The notes: generated by a model from the sequence alone, not told the origin. A DNA stretch of 64,000 nucleotides from Apostichopus japonicus (GCF_037975245.1 NC_092565.1:7618999-7682998); one strand, 5' to 3'; shown: positions 33,101 to 46,247, counted from the stretch's first letter. Numbers and translations: made by a program.

Positions 33101-36100
33101 CAAAGATGATACCCTCCACAATTTCCACTGCCACAAAGTTTTGAAGTGGATATGTGAACAGCACCCCTATGCAGATGGTTGCATTAATCATTAAGATCAC
33201 GATGGGATTGGTGTGGCCGGCTAAACTCCATATAAGGACCTGTCCGACGTTATTTCCGTACTTCAGGTACCCTATGACACCCATGAAACAATAGATACCA
33301 GTAAACAGTAAAAGGGCACCGTACAGCAGGACAGGGTAAAGACTTCGGTTCCCCTCCATGCTGGTCTCGATGGGGATAATCTGTAAGAAAAGCAAAGATA
33401 ACATAAATACAAACTTAAATACCAGAAGATACAGTCGGCTCATCAACAAACCATAACACTTTGTATTTGTGTTGCATTTGTATTGTATTTGTATTGTATT
33501 TTTATGTTGTATTTGGTTGTTGCATGTACCACAAAAGAGAAGCACAACAAATGCTCAGAGTTTTAAATTTACAATGATTTCAGGGTTTCTTCTTAAAAGT
33601 TACATCCGTGGCGGATTCTTTATTGATGTTACGATCAACAGTTTTAATAGTTAGTTTGTGTTACATACTTCATTTTGTACAGTAAGCATGTTACAATATT
33701 ACTAATGGCTGCACTCAGTGTCATTTCAATTTTGTTCAGAAGGAGAAGTTTACAAGGAAAAGTAATGCTTGAACTTCATACAAGAGTCAGGCAGCAGAAT
33801 ACAATGAGATGAACTGTGTACCAAGGAGTGTAGAGCTGTAAAGAAGTGGTACGCGACCTTTTGCCAGTGACTTTAGAAAGTTAACTTTGCATGTGAAATG
33901 CGACTTGTCTTGATCGACTGACAAAATTAAAACGAATAAACAATAGTTTTGTTATTTTATATTGGTATTATAGTTCTTTTATATTAGTATGATGTATTTT
34001 GTGGATAAACATGTGTTTCATTTACCATAGTATTTGGTTATAAAGATTTCTTTCATGAAAGTTCACAGCATGTTTACAGAAGTTTTTGAGGATTTTCCTG
34101 AGAAGTTCTCCTGCCCCCCCCTCCCCCACCCCCACCAACATATATTTCCATGACCCACGTTTTGGTCACAGCTCAGAGTTTATGGACCACTGGTGTAAAG
34201 CATTCATTACATCAAGTGACTTTACTAATTTCATTTGAAATTAAACCTAGGATTAAAGTACCTGAAATATAAAAATTCACCTGGACTAGAGCATATTTTA
34301 AAAATAGTTGGAAGTTTTCCCTCAGAGAACGAATTTTTGTTGTTGTTGTGGAACTACATGAAAACAAAATCTTTAAAGACATTTCTGCAAGTGGCACTAA
34401 GTTGATCTTAATCCAGTGAGTTGTTTACCACAAGGAGCTCTGTCCTACTGCAGTCCATAAAACAAAACAGTCACGTCTCCTTTACGCCATAAAGAACTTA
34501 CGGTTCCTATTCCTTCATACGCCGATGTCACTTGGCCAAAAAATATGGGAAAGCCAGAGAAGTTGGCAGTCCATGTGACATCATTATTTATTTTAAAATC
34601 TGTAGAAGAGAAAGATGAGCAGACAATTAAAAGCAGTTCTTGTTCGCATTAAACTTAGCGGTAGCCTTAATAACCAGAGTAAGAAGGGTAGTTCTGTACA
34701 TGTCTAGAGGAAGCTTAAATTCCTCGGAAGCAATCAGTACTGACAATTATTAAATCAACTAAAGTGAATCCGGTACAGTAATGAAAGCCAATCAGGCAAA
34801 AAAGATTAAAAAAACATTTATTACTATATTCCTCAGAGTAACGACAACATGATTGACTGACATGTAAATGGCTGCAACTTTTTCCAGTGCTATCTGAATA
34901 ATTTATGCTAATGGTTAATTGTAAAGACTGTTTGAGCATGAATACACAAACTCTAATGATATAAGAGAACTTTTGAGATAAATTTGTTCTGTCTATACAA
35001 TTTCATCTTTCAACATATCTTCTGTTTTGACCACGTTTGACCCCAAACGGTCTTTTGACTCTATAAATTAATTACAAATTTTATGACCAATCATCTGCTG
35101 TTTGGTCAAAATCAAATGTAAACCCTAGGAGTAGCCTTTTTGTGAGAGTGGCTCTCTGACCTCTTTTGAACCCAAATGACTTTTGACCTCAAAGGTACAA
35201 GTATTAGTACATATTATCTGCCGATCAGTATGGTTAAGTTTGATCAAAATCAAACACATAGCCTGGGAGAAGTAAGCTTTTACATTTTTTGCTGTTTTGA
35301 CCACTTTTGACATCATATGACCTTTACAAACTTTATGACCCATCATCTACTGACCACAATGACCAAGTTTGGTGATAATCGAAACATAAACGTTCACAGT
35401 GAGTGCATTCTCTTTTTGCTCATTCATTCTGAAATGAACATTATATCTTAATAGTTACTGTGTCGTAGTGGTTAGCGCCCTGGAACTGAAAGATTCACAC
35501 AAACCCCTTAGAATGAGTTCAAGCCCCTGCTAGGGACAGAATTTGAACTTTCTCCACTTTTCCTCCTTCCAATTGTGAGGTTGAAGTATAAGAGACATGC
35601 ATTTACTGTGGTGCAGTTCTCTCGAACCCAGAGTCAGATAAACACCTTGACATGAGTTCAAGCCCATGCCAGAGACGGCATTTCGATTTTCTGCTCTTTT
35701 CCTTCTTCCGTTCTGAGGTTGAAATATTAGAATCGAGCATTATTTCTCAACAGTTGGTGTGGCGCAGTGGTTAGTGCGCTGAAGCTAAGAGTGTCAGACA
35801 AACACCTTGTCATAAGTTCAATCCCCAGCCAGAGCTGTTTATTCATTGGGAACCAAAATGGTGTTTTTACTTCCTCCAGTAAGACACCAAAAATTCAAAA
35901 CAAGTATTAAAAAAAGATCTATTATATTTTGTCCATTTAGAACCAGCCAGAGAAATGTTTTTAGTACTACCAAAGCATTTCTTAGTAAATGCTAAGTGCT
36001 GCTAGAGAAGGATAACATTTTGCTTCAAAGAGGTTTTAACTGGTTAATGGATACTTGAACATAGCTTATTCTATTTTATGCCAAATCAGTTCATTGACAG

Positions 36101-39100
36101 GACTTTTCTTAGCCCCTCCCGGCCTCCCCCCCCCCTTTTTGAGTTACCTTGCTAACACGCTCGGACGTTGCATAGCTATATACATGCAGTGTTGCCTTCG
36201 GTAAGGAATCAAAAAGCGTCACCATCTTTGATGCGTTAGTTAATTTGTAATTTAACCCACGAGTAGCTGTGACATAGACTCACCAGTGAAAATGATGACT
36301 GTAATTGTGATAAACCCAACGAGTACAGAAAAGTTGGCAAGGGCACTGAAGGGGCCCATATCTCGAATTCGCTTCAACATCGCTAAAGCCATGAAACATG
36401 GGAATGGAATGAGGAGAAGTAGATGGTAATCAACCACATGTTTTTCAGCATCCTTATCTAAGTTTGAACCCATTGTTAAATATTGCCACCAGGACCTATC
36501 CAGACCATCCGTCAACACCGAGCTCTGGAGACCGCCGCCTTCGACCATCGCGGTCGGCGTTACTATATCATGCTTCGTTCTGTTGTACACAAACGTATCG
36601 ATGGACTCTTCCAAGGTATCCGCAATGAAGATGAAATAGCTGACGCAGAATCCGAACTGAGTCACAAACAGACCGACTGTGGTCAGGATAGACCCTAGCC
36701 GTCCTAGGACTGCCCTCGCTACTTCTCCATAAGATATCGTCCTCTCCAGTTCGCTCTCGGATATGGATCGCAATCTAGAAGACACGTAACCGGTCAGAGA
36801 GCTGGGATTGGTGACGATACGTGCTACTACTTCTCTCTTGCATTTAACGATCATGTTACAACAGTGGGCGGTGGCTAACACGATAAACGCGATGCCTATG
36901 AGTCCCAGCTGTGCACAGAAGAATGAGATAATTGAATCAAATCCTTTTCATTTCAAGTCAAGACAAGAATATTGGATCAAAGCTATTAAAAGACACAAGT
37001 TGTGAATAGACCCTGTTAGCTTAGCCTACAACACTTTCAAATTAAACATACTGTAGCCATAAACCTAGCAAGATTTTCTGGCCAAAGAAAAAGAACGGAA
37101 AACCATGTCAATGTCAACAAGTGAACAGGATAAATATTTATAGCATTATGAAGAAAAGATATATGCATAAACGTTATCCAATATAAAAACACAAGCCAGA
37201 CTAGATCTGTTGGCAATTTTCCATTAATCTAAGAAATACAGTATAGGTTTCTTTCAAAGAAGTTCAAGGGTTTCAAAGGCAACTTGATTTGTCGGCTAAT
37301 GCATACATACTACTAGCTACAGTACACATTTACATGTGTGAAATGCAAACAATTTCTGGTTTTACTTTCCCCAAATCATCAACAAAATCGTTACAAAATA
37401 CAATCAGCCTAAAGCTGATGTATTGATAATTACTTTCAGTGGAATGAGTAACAGAGAACGGACTTGAAAGATGGAAATTATTTTGGAAGTGTAAAGAACA
37501 TCTTGACAACCAAGAGGACAAACAAGAGAGTAGAAACAAGCCGACTGTTCAATCTTTATTTTATATGTGATGTGTAATCAGGCCAGCAAAGCTGGAGATA
37601 AGGGTGGGGGGGGGGGGCTACAGCCACGAGCCCTGGGGTCAATTAGGAGTCACCATAACCTCATCTCCTAATACACTTAAGAAGCTATAAGAGGACTTCA
37701 GAAGGGTGGGCCTATTTTCAGGCTCTTTACAACACTGTACCTGATTTTTGTTCAATTCATATGCTACACGTTGTAGTATAATATATTGAAGCCATAGAAG
37801 GATAGCAATGAACTCACTGACCAAATACATGAGTTCGCTGCTTAATGTTCTGACCAGAATGCAAAAGTTGCACTGTGGTTTCAATGATGTCACATGAACA
37901 CTTTTCTATTTGAATCTGACGTAATGCAGAGTGAGGGTGTACAACATACTTGATCTCAGTAATACAGTGAAAAGCAGTGTGATCTGACAAACAATATATT
38001 CACAATGGCACAGGCCATCCTGAAAAGAACATTGACCTCAACAGCAGGCTTCTTGTACTGAATGTAAAGCATCAACAAACTGTACTAAATATGACATCTG
38101 TCATTGTTGAAATATTGTGTAAAACATGGTTTTTACAATTTGACCCCGGATGACCCCGAATGACCTTTGACCTCCACCAAAAGCTATAGGCTAGTTGTAA
38201 TTAATTTGCTTCATATACATATTAAATATGAGATCTGCCCAAGCTTACCTTCTTGCGATATCATGTTTACACGGTTTTCACAATTTGACCCCTGGTGACC
38301 CTAAATGACCTTTACAACAAACAATAAGCTTCTTGTTCTCAATGTGGTACTTCTACACACTAAATAATCTTCTTCAGATATCCTGTTTACAAGGTTACCA
38401 TTATCATCAAAACCAAATATGCAGATTATTGCATTGTTACTTTCCCTTTCTCTTCCTTATCAATCTTTTCCCAAACAATCATAGTAATTACACTAACCTA
38501 CAGTATATGCTTGTACGTACCAGTAATCCACTCTCTTTAAAGGCAAACGAGACGGTCAGGTAATTTGTGCCAATGAATGCCTTAAAAATATTGGCAAAGT
38601 CTTGAGCGATCCTAAGAACCCTATAAAAGAAAGAGAAGAGATATCATCCGATTATTTATCTTGCAAAGTATGAAATGTTAACCATGCAATATGTTACAAA
38701 AAGTCATTTCAATTAACATGTACAGTTATGAGATGTCAGTCCATCTTTTGTTTGAAAAACAAATCTCCTGGTTCCTAGCAGTTTCATCCGAGTGTTCTCA
38801 CATGTTATGGCATAATATACATGTACAGTAGATGCCTTGGCAAACTCTTACTAACATAGCTAACACTATAAGTTAACTTTTTGTCATACTTTCACAACAG
38901 TAATTCATGTTACAACTCTTTCAAGGAGTTCCCTTCAAATACCTATATTTGCCAACCAGTATTGTTGTTTGGAAAAAATGTTGATATTGCCATGTTAACT
39001 TCATATTTGAAATGTCTGGGCGAGGGTTTCTTGAAACATCAAAATCAGCCGATATTGGGATCCGAGTTATTGGATATCGCTAAAAGCATAACATCTGTGC

Positions 39101-39300
39101 AACACTAATTGACTCAATGACTTGGTGATATCACTTCTTATTGCCTGCCATTTTGTATCCAAACGGTCAGGGGGTGTTAACAAGTTCCACATCCTGGGAA
39201 TAAAATGTTACCACCACTGTAAGTTACCAGCATCCCACTGATAGAAAGATACTAGGTAACCAAGTCTTACTGAGTCCTCCAAATAGTAAGACCAGTATCC
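27158..39300 (-). CDS. SLC36-like amino acid transporter, copy B (all but the N-terminal exon)
   Basis: This is the paralogue of the gene at 1485-4395, an AAAP-superfamily transporter. Eight minus-strand exons join in phase: 39271-39300, 38521-38620, 36284-36908, 34502-34599, 33095-33380, 30082-30212, 28059-28164 and 27158-27342 (TGA at 27158-27160), giving about 520 codons. Family signatures are IFKAFIGTNYL (TM1), NFSGFPIFFGQVTSAYEGIG, ETSMEGNRSLYPVLLYGALL, GVIGYLKYGNNVG, YPLQNFVAVEIVEGIIFGK and a last exon with GSTMLAYVIPCLIHI. Exon 30082-30212 encodes a polar, acidic loop with an REPLL dileucine-like stretch before the next membrane segment, which usual SLC36 proteins lack at this length. 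Its acceptor was chosen because only that one keeps the frame; the AG at 30254 would create a stop. A 2.1-kb hAT-type element sits in the 30213-33094 intron. The N-terminal exon was not found. Confidence 0.85.
28267..28319. repeat. Direct repeat of a small palindrome
   Basis: The 26-base segment beginning GCATCAAACAATAG occurs twice in a row. Each copy contains the inverted pair AACAATAG / CTATTGTT around a 4-base loop. It lies in an SLC36-like copy B intron. Confidence 0.8.
28722..29425. mobile_element. Probable hAT-type non-autonomous element
   Basis: The left end CAGGGATGTAAG mirrors CTTACATCCCTG, which occurs twice at the right (ending 29376 and 29425). The right terminal segment of about 49 bases, with the hairpin ATTTCCGTAAAAATACGGAA, is tandemly duplicated. 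An internal repeat around GTTATGTTAGGCTAGCTC occurs at about 28830 and 28905. No clean 8-bp duplication is visible (best 6-7 matches). Confidence 0.6.
30396..32542. mobile_element. hAT-type element hosting a nested insertion
   Basis: The ends are CAGGGACGTAGCCAGG (30396) and CCTGGCTACATCGCTG (ending 32542), flanked by a perfect octamer duplication TATGAAAG at 30388-30395 and 32543-32550. It contains the nested 868-bp element at 31363-32230, a perfect 14-bp-stem palindrome at 32375-32408 and the shared core at 32422-32464. It lies in an intron of SLC36-like copy B and encodes no recognisable transposase. Confidence 0.85.
31363..32230. mobile_element. Nested hAT-type element
   Basis: The ends are CAAGGGCGGCGGAACCGG and GTGCTTCCGCCACCCTTG, flanked by a perfect octamer TGTACCTT at 31355-31362 and 32231-32238. 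It sits inside the element at 30396-32542 and is therefore younger. Its interior (about 31512-32075) repeats the host element's sequence at 31058-31345, for example CTACCCGCCGAAAAAGACTA in both. Confidence 0.85.
33458..33518. repeat. Degenerate TTTGTATTG minisatellite
   Basis: Several imperfect 10-11-base units of TTTGTATTGTA lie in an SLC36-like copy B intron. Apparent antisense coding here is repeat-driven. Confidence 0.7.
35455..35840 (+). repeat. Trimeric tRNA-like (SINE-type) repeat, copy B
   Basis: This is the counterpart of 630-1025 inside copy B, with units starting near 35457, 35605 and 35757. All three tRNA-like units are kept, so the trimer predates the segmental duplication. Box B of the first two reads GAGTTCAAGCCC. 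Confidence 0.6.
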
Positions 39301-41001
39301 CTGTAGAGACGTGACACGTAGAGACGTGACAGATTAAAACTTTGGGGTTATTACACAAAAATCCAGTTACATTTTATCTGACTTTTATTTTGTTCTCAAA
39401 AGAAAAAATGAAACCCAAAAGTGGAGAAAACCGTCATTCCTCACACCTTGAGAAAATGTATATGAAAATGTTAGGACTGAACCAACATGCTGTAGATTTA
39501 CGTTCATTGTTACATTCTTTATTTATGTTAGCCCAGGTAGGTTCATATCCGTTTCAACACTATATTTCAATTCCTTGGCAGAAATCCCAGAGTTCCATAT
39601 ATGTATTACAAATTCAATTGTGCACCATTGTTTTACAAATTAATGAGTTATCAGTGTGATATGTACCACCACCATTTAAAAATATATATATAATTTTGAT
39701 AGTCATGATATAATGACCACTGTACTGGTTATTTTATATAAGGACATTATACTATTTACACAAAAAAAAAACTGTACAGATATTTTTAAAATGTATACAT
39801 GTGTGTTAATCATTACTGATCAATTATTATATTCCATTGGTTTTTACTATTTAATAATTGCCCAGAAGAGAAAGGATAACATGATATTGGGTTGTTACAT
39901 CCATACAGCGACTGAAACATACATGTACTACAATACTGTATAATGGAGTTACAGTACATACGGTACAATGATACTGCTAGAAGTGAGAATAAACATGCCT
40001 GCAAACAAATACTCAGTGAGTAGAGTAGTCATAGATACTGCGTACTCAGGGAATAACCAAGTGTTCAAATTTTGTGCAGCACTTTTGAAAGCTTTGAACT
40101 TTGTCTCATAAAAATACTACAATCTCTGTGTACAAATACTGCCATACATCTCTGCACTTGTGTAGCAATTTGTCCATCTTCTGCATAACATTTTGCGATG
40201 CAATACTGGATGAATTATGCACTGCTACTGTACCTCCTGTCAGTTGTAGCATGCACGGTTTGGGTTTAAGAGTAGCTTAAGGGTAGCTTAATTTGGTTTA
40301 GAATTTTGAAAGCACAAAAGAAATTATTTGTTAGAATACATATGTAACAGTTACCTCAAGAATGCAAGTCTTGTGCTCTACCAACAGAACTATCTTAGAG
40401 ATGACCATTTTCTTTCTATGATTCAAGTTTACTAAACGCAGTCATACTGTGAGCCTTGTATTATATACTGGATATTTGTATGGCTAGAGAATTAAAGAGT
40501 GTGAAGACTTGCGCAAAAAGAAACGTCTAATGCCGGTAAATTGACCTAGTTTCGAATGAGGTGTAACAGAAGTGTTAAACACCACCATCGATCCCAGAAA
40601 ATACACACACAGCTTGCTACCGTCGGTAATCAGACACTAGTGTACAGTCATTACATACAGCTGCGGTCAATACCCACAGCACAGTATACAAACGATACAG
40701 CGATGGACATCTCAGGTCCAGCTAAAGATAACAATTAAGGTATCACGTTTCATTACTGTCTGCATTTTGTAGCGACACGAACAAAACGTCACTTGCAAGC
40801 AACAGAAAGTTAACTTTTTCAGATGGCCACACTCAGTTTGGGGCGAGTCCTCAATGCCTTTAACTACACCATTCAGAAAACCAAAAAAACTATTTCCAAA
40901 TTGTCCAAAATTACTCTCTGTAATATTAGCCTGTGTAAACATGTCAAAATAACTATTAGTTAGTATCCAACTGTACTTTATATGTAGTGCAGAGGTGTTA
41001 A

Positions 41002-42254
41002 AAGGATTGTCTGGTGGCCCAAAGAAGTTACCTTAAAAAATAGTGAATAATTTTCCAAACATGTTGTCAAAGTATGAGAATGCTAATGTTGCGTTTGACA
41101 GAGAAACGATTTTTTAATCGTTATGGATAGACATTTCAAATATGATTTGAACAGTACAATACGTGACGTCAGCTCTGCCATAGCAGATTGCGTCATAACC
41201 CACCCTCCGCACAGTACCTATACGGTAATCACAACAAAAACAGCGTGTGTATACAGATAAATTTCTTCCTTAATTTCCGGTGAAATTTCTTAAAAATTAG
41301 ATATGTTTTCAAAAACTCCTTAAGCCACCATGTACTTGAGCGGTGGTTCCGTGGTCTTTGTGTAACACAAGGTAAATTTTAACAGCAGACTCTGAGTTGT
41401 TCAGGCTATACATCGCGCTATCCAGCTCCAATGCGAAAAATGTTCGCATGTAGGCTGTACTCAAACGTTGACAATCGGACAGTTATGCGAAGCCTAAGCT
41501 TTTCAGCGCTATATTCTGCTCTGACAACGATTCGATCAATTTCTTCAATAATTTCCAGTGAAATTTCTTATAAATTAGATATGATTTAAAAAACTCCTTA
41601 AGCCGCAATATATTTAGTAGATAGGTGGTTTCGTGGTCTTTGTGTAACACAAGATAAGTTTTAACAGCAGGCTCTTCGTTGTTTATACATCGCGGTATCC
41701 AGCACCAGCGCGAAGAATGTTCGCGTGTATAGGCTACTCTAACGTTTACAATCGGACAGTTCTGCGATGACATCGATCACGCCAAGTTTCATCTTTCGGT
41801 TTAACGAATACTTTATAAGTTTCCTTTTACTGTTAATTTGATCCGTGAATTTTATTTCAGCGAGTTCGAAGAACAGTTAATGAACTGTGGTTTGAATGTG
41901 AGTGTACTATGTGTAACGCTATACAAGTACACCAACTGAGCATCGTAGTATATACGTTCGCGAGTATGTACGTTATATATATGAGGCAATTCAATGTGCT
42001 TACACGTGAGTTAATTTGCTGCGGAATTGGGAGTGCTAACTTCAAGTCGCCTGTTTTGCCTATCTGCAAGCACTACGTCAAACACCATATTGAAGCGTTC
42101 GAACAAACGGTACTTTTGGTGAGAAACTGGTGAATTTGAAAACCAGATTTCTACAAGAAGAAAATGTCGAATGGGGACAATTTTTACATGGTTAGAAAGA
42201 GAAAAATAATAACTACAAGGACAATGTATCAAAATCTTCCACCAGACAATTCCT
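41002..42254. mobile_element. TTAA-flanked inverted-repeat element in copy B only
   Basis: Copy A keeps the empty site (GGTGTTAAAGAGCTTCC near 6066). In copy B, TTAA is present on both sides (40998-41001 and 42255-42258). The 1253-bp insert ends in AAGGATTGTCTGGTGG and CCACCAGACAATTCCT. A TTAA duplication is typical of piggyBac-type transposition, though these ends are not the usual piggyBac ones. Inside is a diverged tandem repeat of roughly 220 bases (about 41263-41475 and 41540-41765), sharing TTTGTGTAACACAAG and CAATCGGACAGTT. No transposase was recognised. Confidence 0.88.
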
Positions 42255-42644
42255 TTAAATAGCTTCCTGTTGAAACATGAAGGCAGTAGCAAAGTAGACA
42301 ACTAGTTTGCATACATAATGAAAACTGTTTTTCCAGTTAAAACCAGTTTATGGCCACTTTAGCCCAAACTGTGCAGCTTTCATCAGGTCATCAGGTTTTT
42401 TCATCAGGCATATTATAAGCATCTTACCTTCTGGCTTAGTATAGTAGCAGTATGGGCTTACTGTAATATTAAGAATTTATCACATCATTGGGGGTTATAG
42501 TAAGACATGAGACATGGGAAGACATGCATGCAAGAGTTGTACACTGTTTGAAGGTCTGTGCACTACTGTCTGTATTCAACATGCTTTCATGTAGAACTTT
42601 ATATAAGCCTACAAAAGTACAGGTCACATTGCAAGTTAAAAATT

Positions 42645-43022
42645 ATTACCAAACACTATAATAGTGTTGACTGAAATACCATACGCCTTTAAGCTAAATT
42701 TGTCGTGGAACTTAATCATCGTAAGATTGAGCGTTGCTTCAGTTCTTCCCACTGGTGGCGCCTAAAAGTCTGAAATTGTATTCCACCTATAAAGTGAAGA
42801 GCTGATGTGTGCATCTCCACCAGTTGCAGGTGGGTACAGCCAATGACAATCTAGCCCTTCCTCGTTTTTAAATCCTTGTCCAATCAGCACCACGAATCTG
42901 TAGATATTTTCTCCATTGTGAGCGGTAGCATAATTTTGTTAGCTAGTTTTGAGCTCATCATGAGGAGACGGAGATTTGCCTCTGACAAGACAAGAACTGA
43001 GGGAATCGCCTATTTTCTGTAA
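42645..43022 (+). promoter_or_regulatory. Promoter-like block with two CCAAT boxes, copy B
   Basis: This is the copy B counterpart of 6440-6830. It keeps both CCAAT boxes, the ATG (42960), the reading frame and the gtaagt donor (exon end about 43018). Splicing to the acceptor at 44995/44996 would keep the frame; see the ORF at 42960-45197. Confidence 0.4.
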
Positions 43023-45197
43023 GTTGCTTTAAACTGGTATATTTGTTTCATCACACGAATGCTTGGCATGACTTGTAGGTTTAATTGTTTGTTTTAAGAA
43101 AGGGTAAATTGAGTATCTTTGGGGTTGCGGAGGATGCTGCTCGTACAAATAAAATACGCTAAGAAAAGTTTCGTTACTCAACGTGTATTTAAGTAACAAG
43201 AAGCGCGGGTGTATTTTTAAGTAATATTATTTGTTGAATCTTCTTTAGGTCGCATTTTAAGGTGGACGAACATCACAGATATTTCTTGTAATGTTTTCAT
43301 AGTCAAGCAAATAACGAGAGAGGGTTAGTGTTAATCTGTGATAATATTATCCTTCATTTGCACATGTATACATTTTATCTACAAATTACTTTATCATTTG
43401 TTTTTACTTTGTTTAATGAAAATGTGATCTCCGTTAAAGTCAGTCATTGCCATAATCTGGATCAATTTCACCTGTACCCAGCAAGAAACAGTGATCGAGG
43501 TCATTAATATATTAGAGATTCCATTAATCATTCTCTTTTCCGATTATTGTCAACATGTGTTGAAGATTATTACTACGTTCAACAGACCGTAACTTGGGAG
43601 AAACTGGTAGATTTTACAATACAATGGCATGCATAGCAAACAAAAAAATGACACAAAGTAAGAAGATTTACTAACCCTACAGAGGGGGCCTTTGGATCTA
43701 ACTACCTAACATATTGATTGATTTCGTAATGAGTTTAGCCTAGGCTAGTGCAATGGGCCTTGGCTAAAGTTACTGTTGGCTAGGGAGCTAACTTACTGGC
43801 CTAGGCTAGGCCTACTTTGTCCTGACTAGGCTACAGGCTACAGTGTGTCCTAAGTTTAAACTAAAGCAAAGGGAAGCAATGCGATTAAACATTGTAAGAT
43901 TGATAACCAGTTGATTGAAAACTATTATCCTTACGTCATCTTGTTTTCAAACACGTTCCACTCGTTGAAATTGTTAGGCAGTAGATTTGAAGAAGTTAAT
44001 CATTGAGAATTAGGCTTGTTGTTCATGAGATCGTCAATCTAGTCCCGTGACGTGTATGTCACTGTACTGTAAAGTGGATTTTGCCAGGCGCAAGTAGCGT
44101 AAATTCTACACAATACAGGTCCACTACTGTGACTGAAACCCAGGAAGGAAGTGTTCCGAGTTCAATTTATACCGGATCAAGAGTATGGAAGCGTAAAATT
44201 TAACTTATAAATAGCTGAACTAACACCGTGCATATAGCTTTTACAATGACAGAAATAACTTCCAGCTCCTTCGGCGAATAGCAAACTGCGCAACCGACAG
44301 TCTTTGTTTTTAAACGTTGGAAAATAAACTTGCAATTTACTAACTAGTAATGGTTTGAGTTACTTCTTTAATCGAACAGTTTTGGTTTACTTCCCAAGTT
44401 CTCCGAGGCTCACAAGATAACAACTCTTTTGTTTGGTACTCTTTATTACTAACTCAAAGTATCCTGATGAATTATCAAGCAACTTCATATAGACTGTGAA
44501 TCCAGTGGCGTAGGAAGGTACTTTTTAGTGGGGGGGGGGGGGGCTGAAGACTGATGGCCGGCCTGGGGGAGGGGTCTAAGGGGAGGGGTGTCCCCCTCCC
44601 CTTTGGATTTTTTTTTTGCATTTCCAGGTGGCCTCAGATGCAATTTGGTGCAATATAGCACACTTCAACTCCCACTCCATTTTGTAAAGAATTTTGCATT
44701 TTCACCTGGCCTTAAATGCAATTTGGTGCTCCAAATGAGATTTTTTTCTCATTTGGAAATGAAAAAGGGGTTTTCTGATTTGCGGAGCGGGGGTGGGGCG
44801 GAATGATACTTCCGGCCCCCCCATATTTTTCACTGGGGGGGGGGGCTGGCGCCCCCAGCCCCCCGGTTCCTACGCCCTTGTGTGAATCTATACATATTAC
44901 AAACTTGGGACACTCCCTCCTCCGCTTTTTAAAAGCGAACCGATGCCTTACTCCAATACACAAATTGGCATTAATTCAAAAGGTTTAATTTTAAGAATAG
45001 ATTCAAAAAGAAGCATGGCAGAAAATTTTGAAAGAAGTAAACGCTTAAGAGGGTTGTTGAAGTATCCAGATATGCAACCTTTGGTGAGCTCAATACCAAA
45101 AATACGAATCCCAACTGTTGATTTAACGTTACAGAAAAACAAAAACAAGCAGACAAAATGCACAACAAAAAAAGGTCAAACAGTAATGAAAAGCTAA
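42960..45197 (+). CDS. Possible two-exon small basic protein, unknown function
   Basis: Exon 1 (42960-43018) starts MRRPRFASDKTRTEG and ends in phase 2 at a strong donor. The next in-phase acceptor candidate (ttttaag at 44989-44995) opens 44996-45197, which reads through RSKRLRGLLKYP and a lysine-rich tail (QKNKNKQTK) to a TAA. The spliced product would be about 86 residues and strongly basic. No family is recognised. The MITE at 44503-44880 falls in the intron. In copy A the first exon is intact, but the second diverges through indels around 8530-8640 and ends early in another sequence. It may be a 5' part of SFR1 downstream, but the reading frame does not connect. It is equally possible that it is not a gene. 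Confidence 0.22.
44503..44880. mobile_element. hAT-type MITE in copy B only
   Basis: The ends are CAGTGGCGTAGGAA and TTCCTACGCCCTTG, with a perfect octamer duplication TGTGAATC at 44495-44502 and 44881-44888. Copy A has no such element at the matching position (about 8410), so it inserted after the segmental duplication or was lost cleanly from A. It is rich in poly-G and poly-C runs and encodes nothing. Confidence 0.88.
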
Positions 45198-45703
45198 TGG
45201 CATTACGTGACACGAAAATCGTGTTCAGAACAGTAATTTTCAGAAACCCCAGAGAGCAAACACATTCTTATACAAACAAGTTATATTTCCTCTCTTCAAT
45301 AATTTTGAATGACATATTTTATGTTACATAAAAACCATAATTTTTTTATCATTGTACAGCTATTCCTGTTATTATGGGTCCGTTTTGAATGTGATTGTCC
45401 TTTGTAGGCTTCCGTACTGAAATGCGTGACCACTTTTGCGGGATTTATAAAATCCCACACAGCCAGCAGTATGGTAATATGTAAGGATTAAAATCAGACG
45501 TAGTGGATTAGAAACAGGGGTAAATCATCATTGATTTGAGACTATTCGATCAAAATTGAACAATGTGCAATTGATGTGACCCCTCCTAGTCCCGGTACAT
45601 GTGGATGCTGGTTGGCTTTCGGTTTCCTCTAAATATTGTGAACCGATGTCGTTGTGAGTTAACGCAATGCTCTTTCAGTTTCACTAGCCTAGCCTTAGTA
45701 ACG

Positions 45704-46235
45704 CATACTTAGTTATTATTACTAGTACTAGCCTAGGCCTATGTGCCTACATTAACTTGTGACACTAAAGTCATTCTAAAGTCAGGCCCAATGCTTTGCC
45801 CTGTTAAGTACACACTCTAATGTTACACATATAACTTCTAAGTTCTACGTAGCTCCTAAATTCCTATGTACACTATCATGATTATTCTTTCCCCTAGGCC
45901 TAGGTATGGACTAAAGCCTAAAGTTAGACAAGAACTAAGAAGCTCTTTAATTTGTCATATTACTTAGGCCCTGGGGTCAAACTCCACTATAAATGACTAG
46001 CCTTAGTCGGAATTCTCTGTTGACTTTGTACATAAGTAGTTGGCAGAGTAACATATATATTCATATTACTGTATATAAATACCTACCGATCACCCTAGCT
46101 GTGTAGAACTTGTTTAAAAATCATGTTCAACCTCTTCATTGAATTCATACATAAAAATATGCAAAAACCTAGTCTTGATTAAGTTAATATAATCAACTTA
46201 AGACTGAGAGGTTGCAACATTAAATTAAGGGATAT
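45704..46235. other. Intergenic stretch right of the duplication, no gene seen
   Basis: Contains CTAGCCTAGGCCTATG-type simple sequence rich in CCTAGG/GGCCTA, and AT-rich DNA. Nothing coding was seen. It separates the end of copy B from the foldback element. Confidence 0.5.
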
Positions 46236-46247
46236 GCCAACCTATGG

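Larger units (their letters stand above)
34839..45703. repeat. Segmental duplication, copy B
   Basis: This is the second copy of the unit at 1-9248, in the same orientation, about 34.8 kb away. It is longer because of a 1253-bp TTAA-flanked insertion (41002-42254), a 378-bp hAT-type MITE (44503-44880) and an insertion of roughly 120 bp near 37150-37290. It carries the 5' coding exons of the complete-looking SLC36-like gene whose 3' exons lie at 27158-34599. Right of 45703 the two copies are unrelated. Confidence 0.93.
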
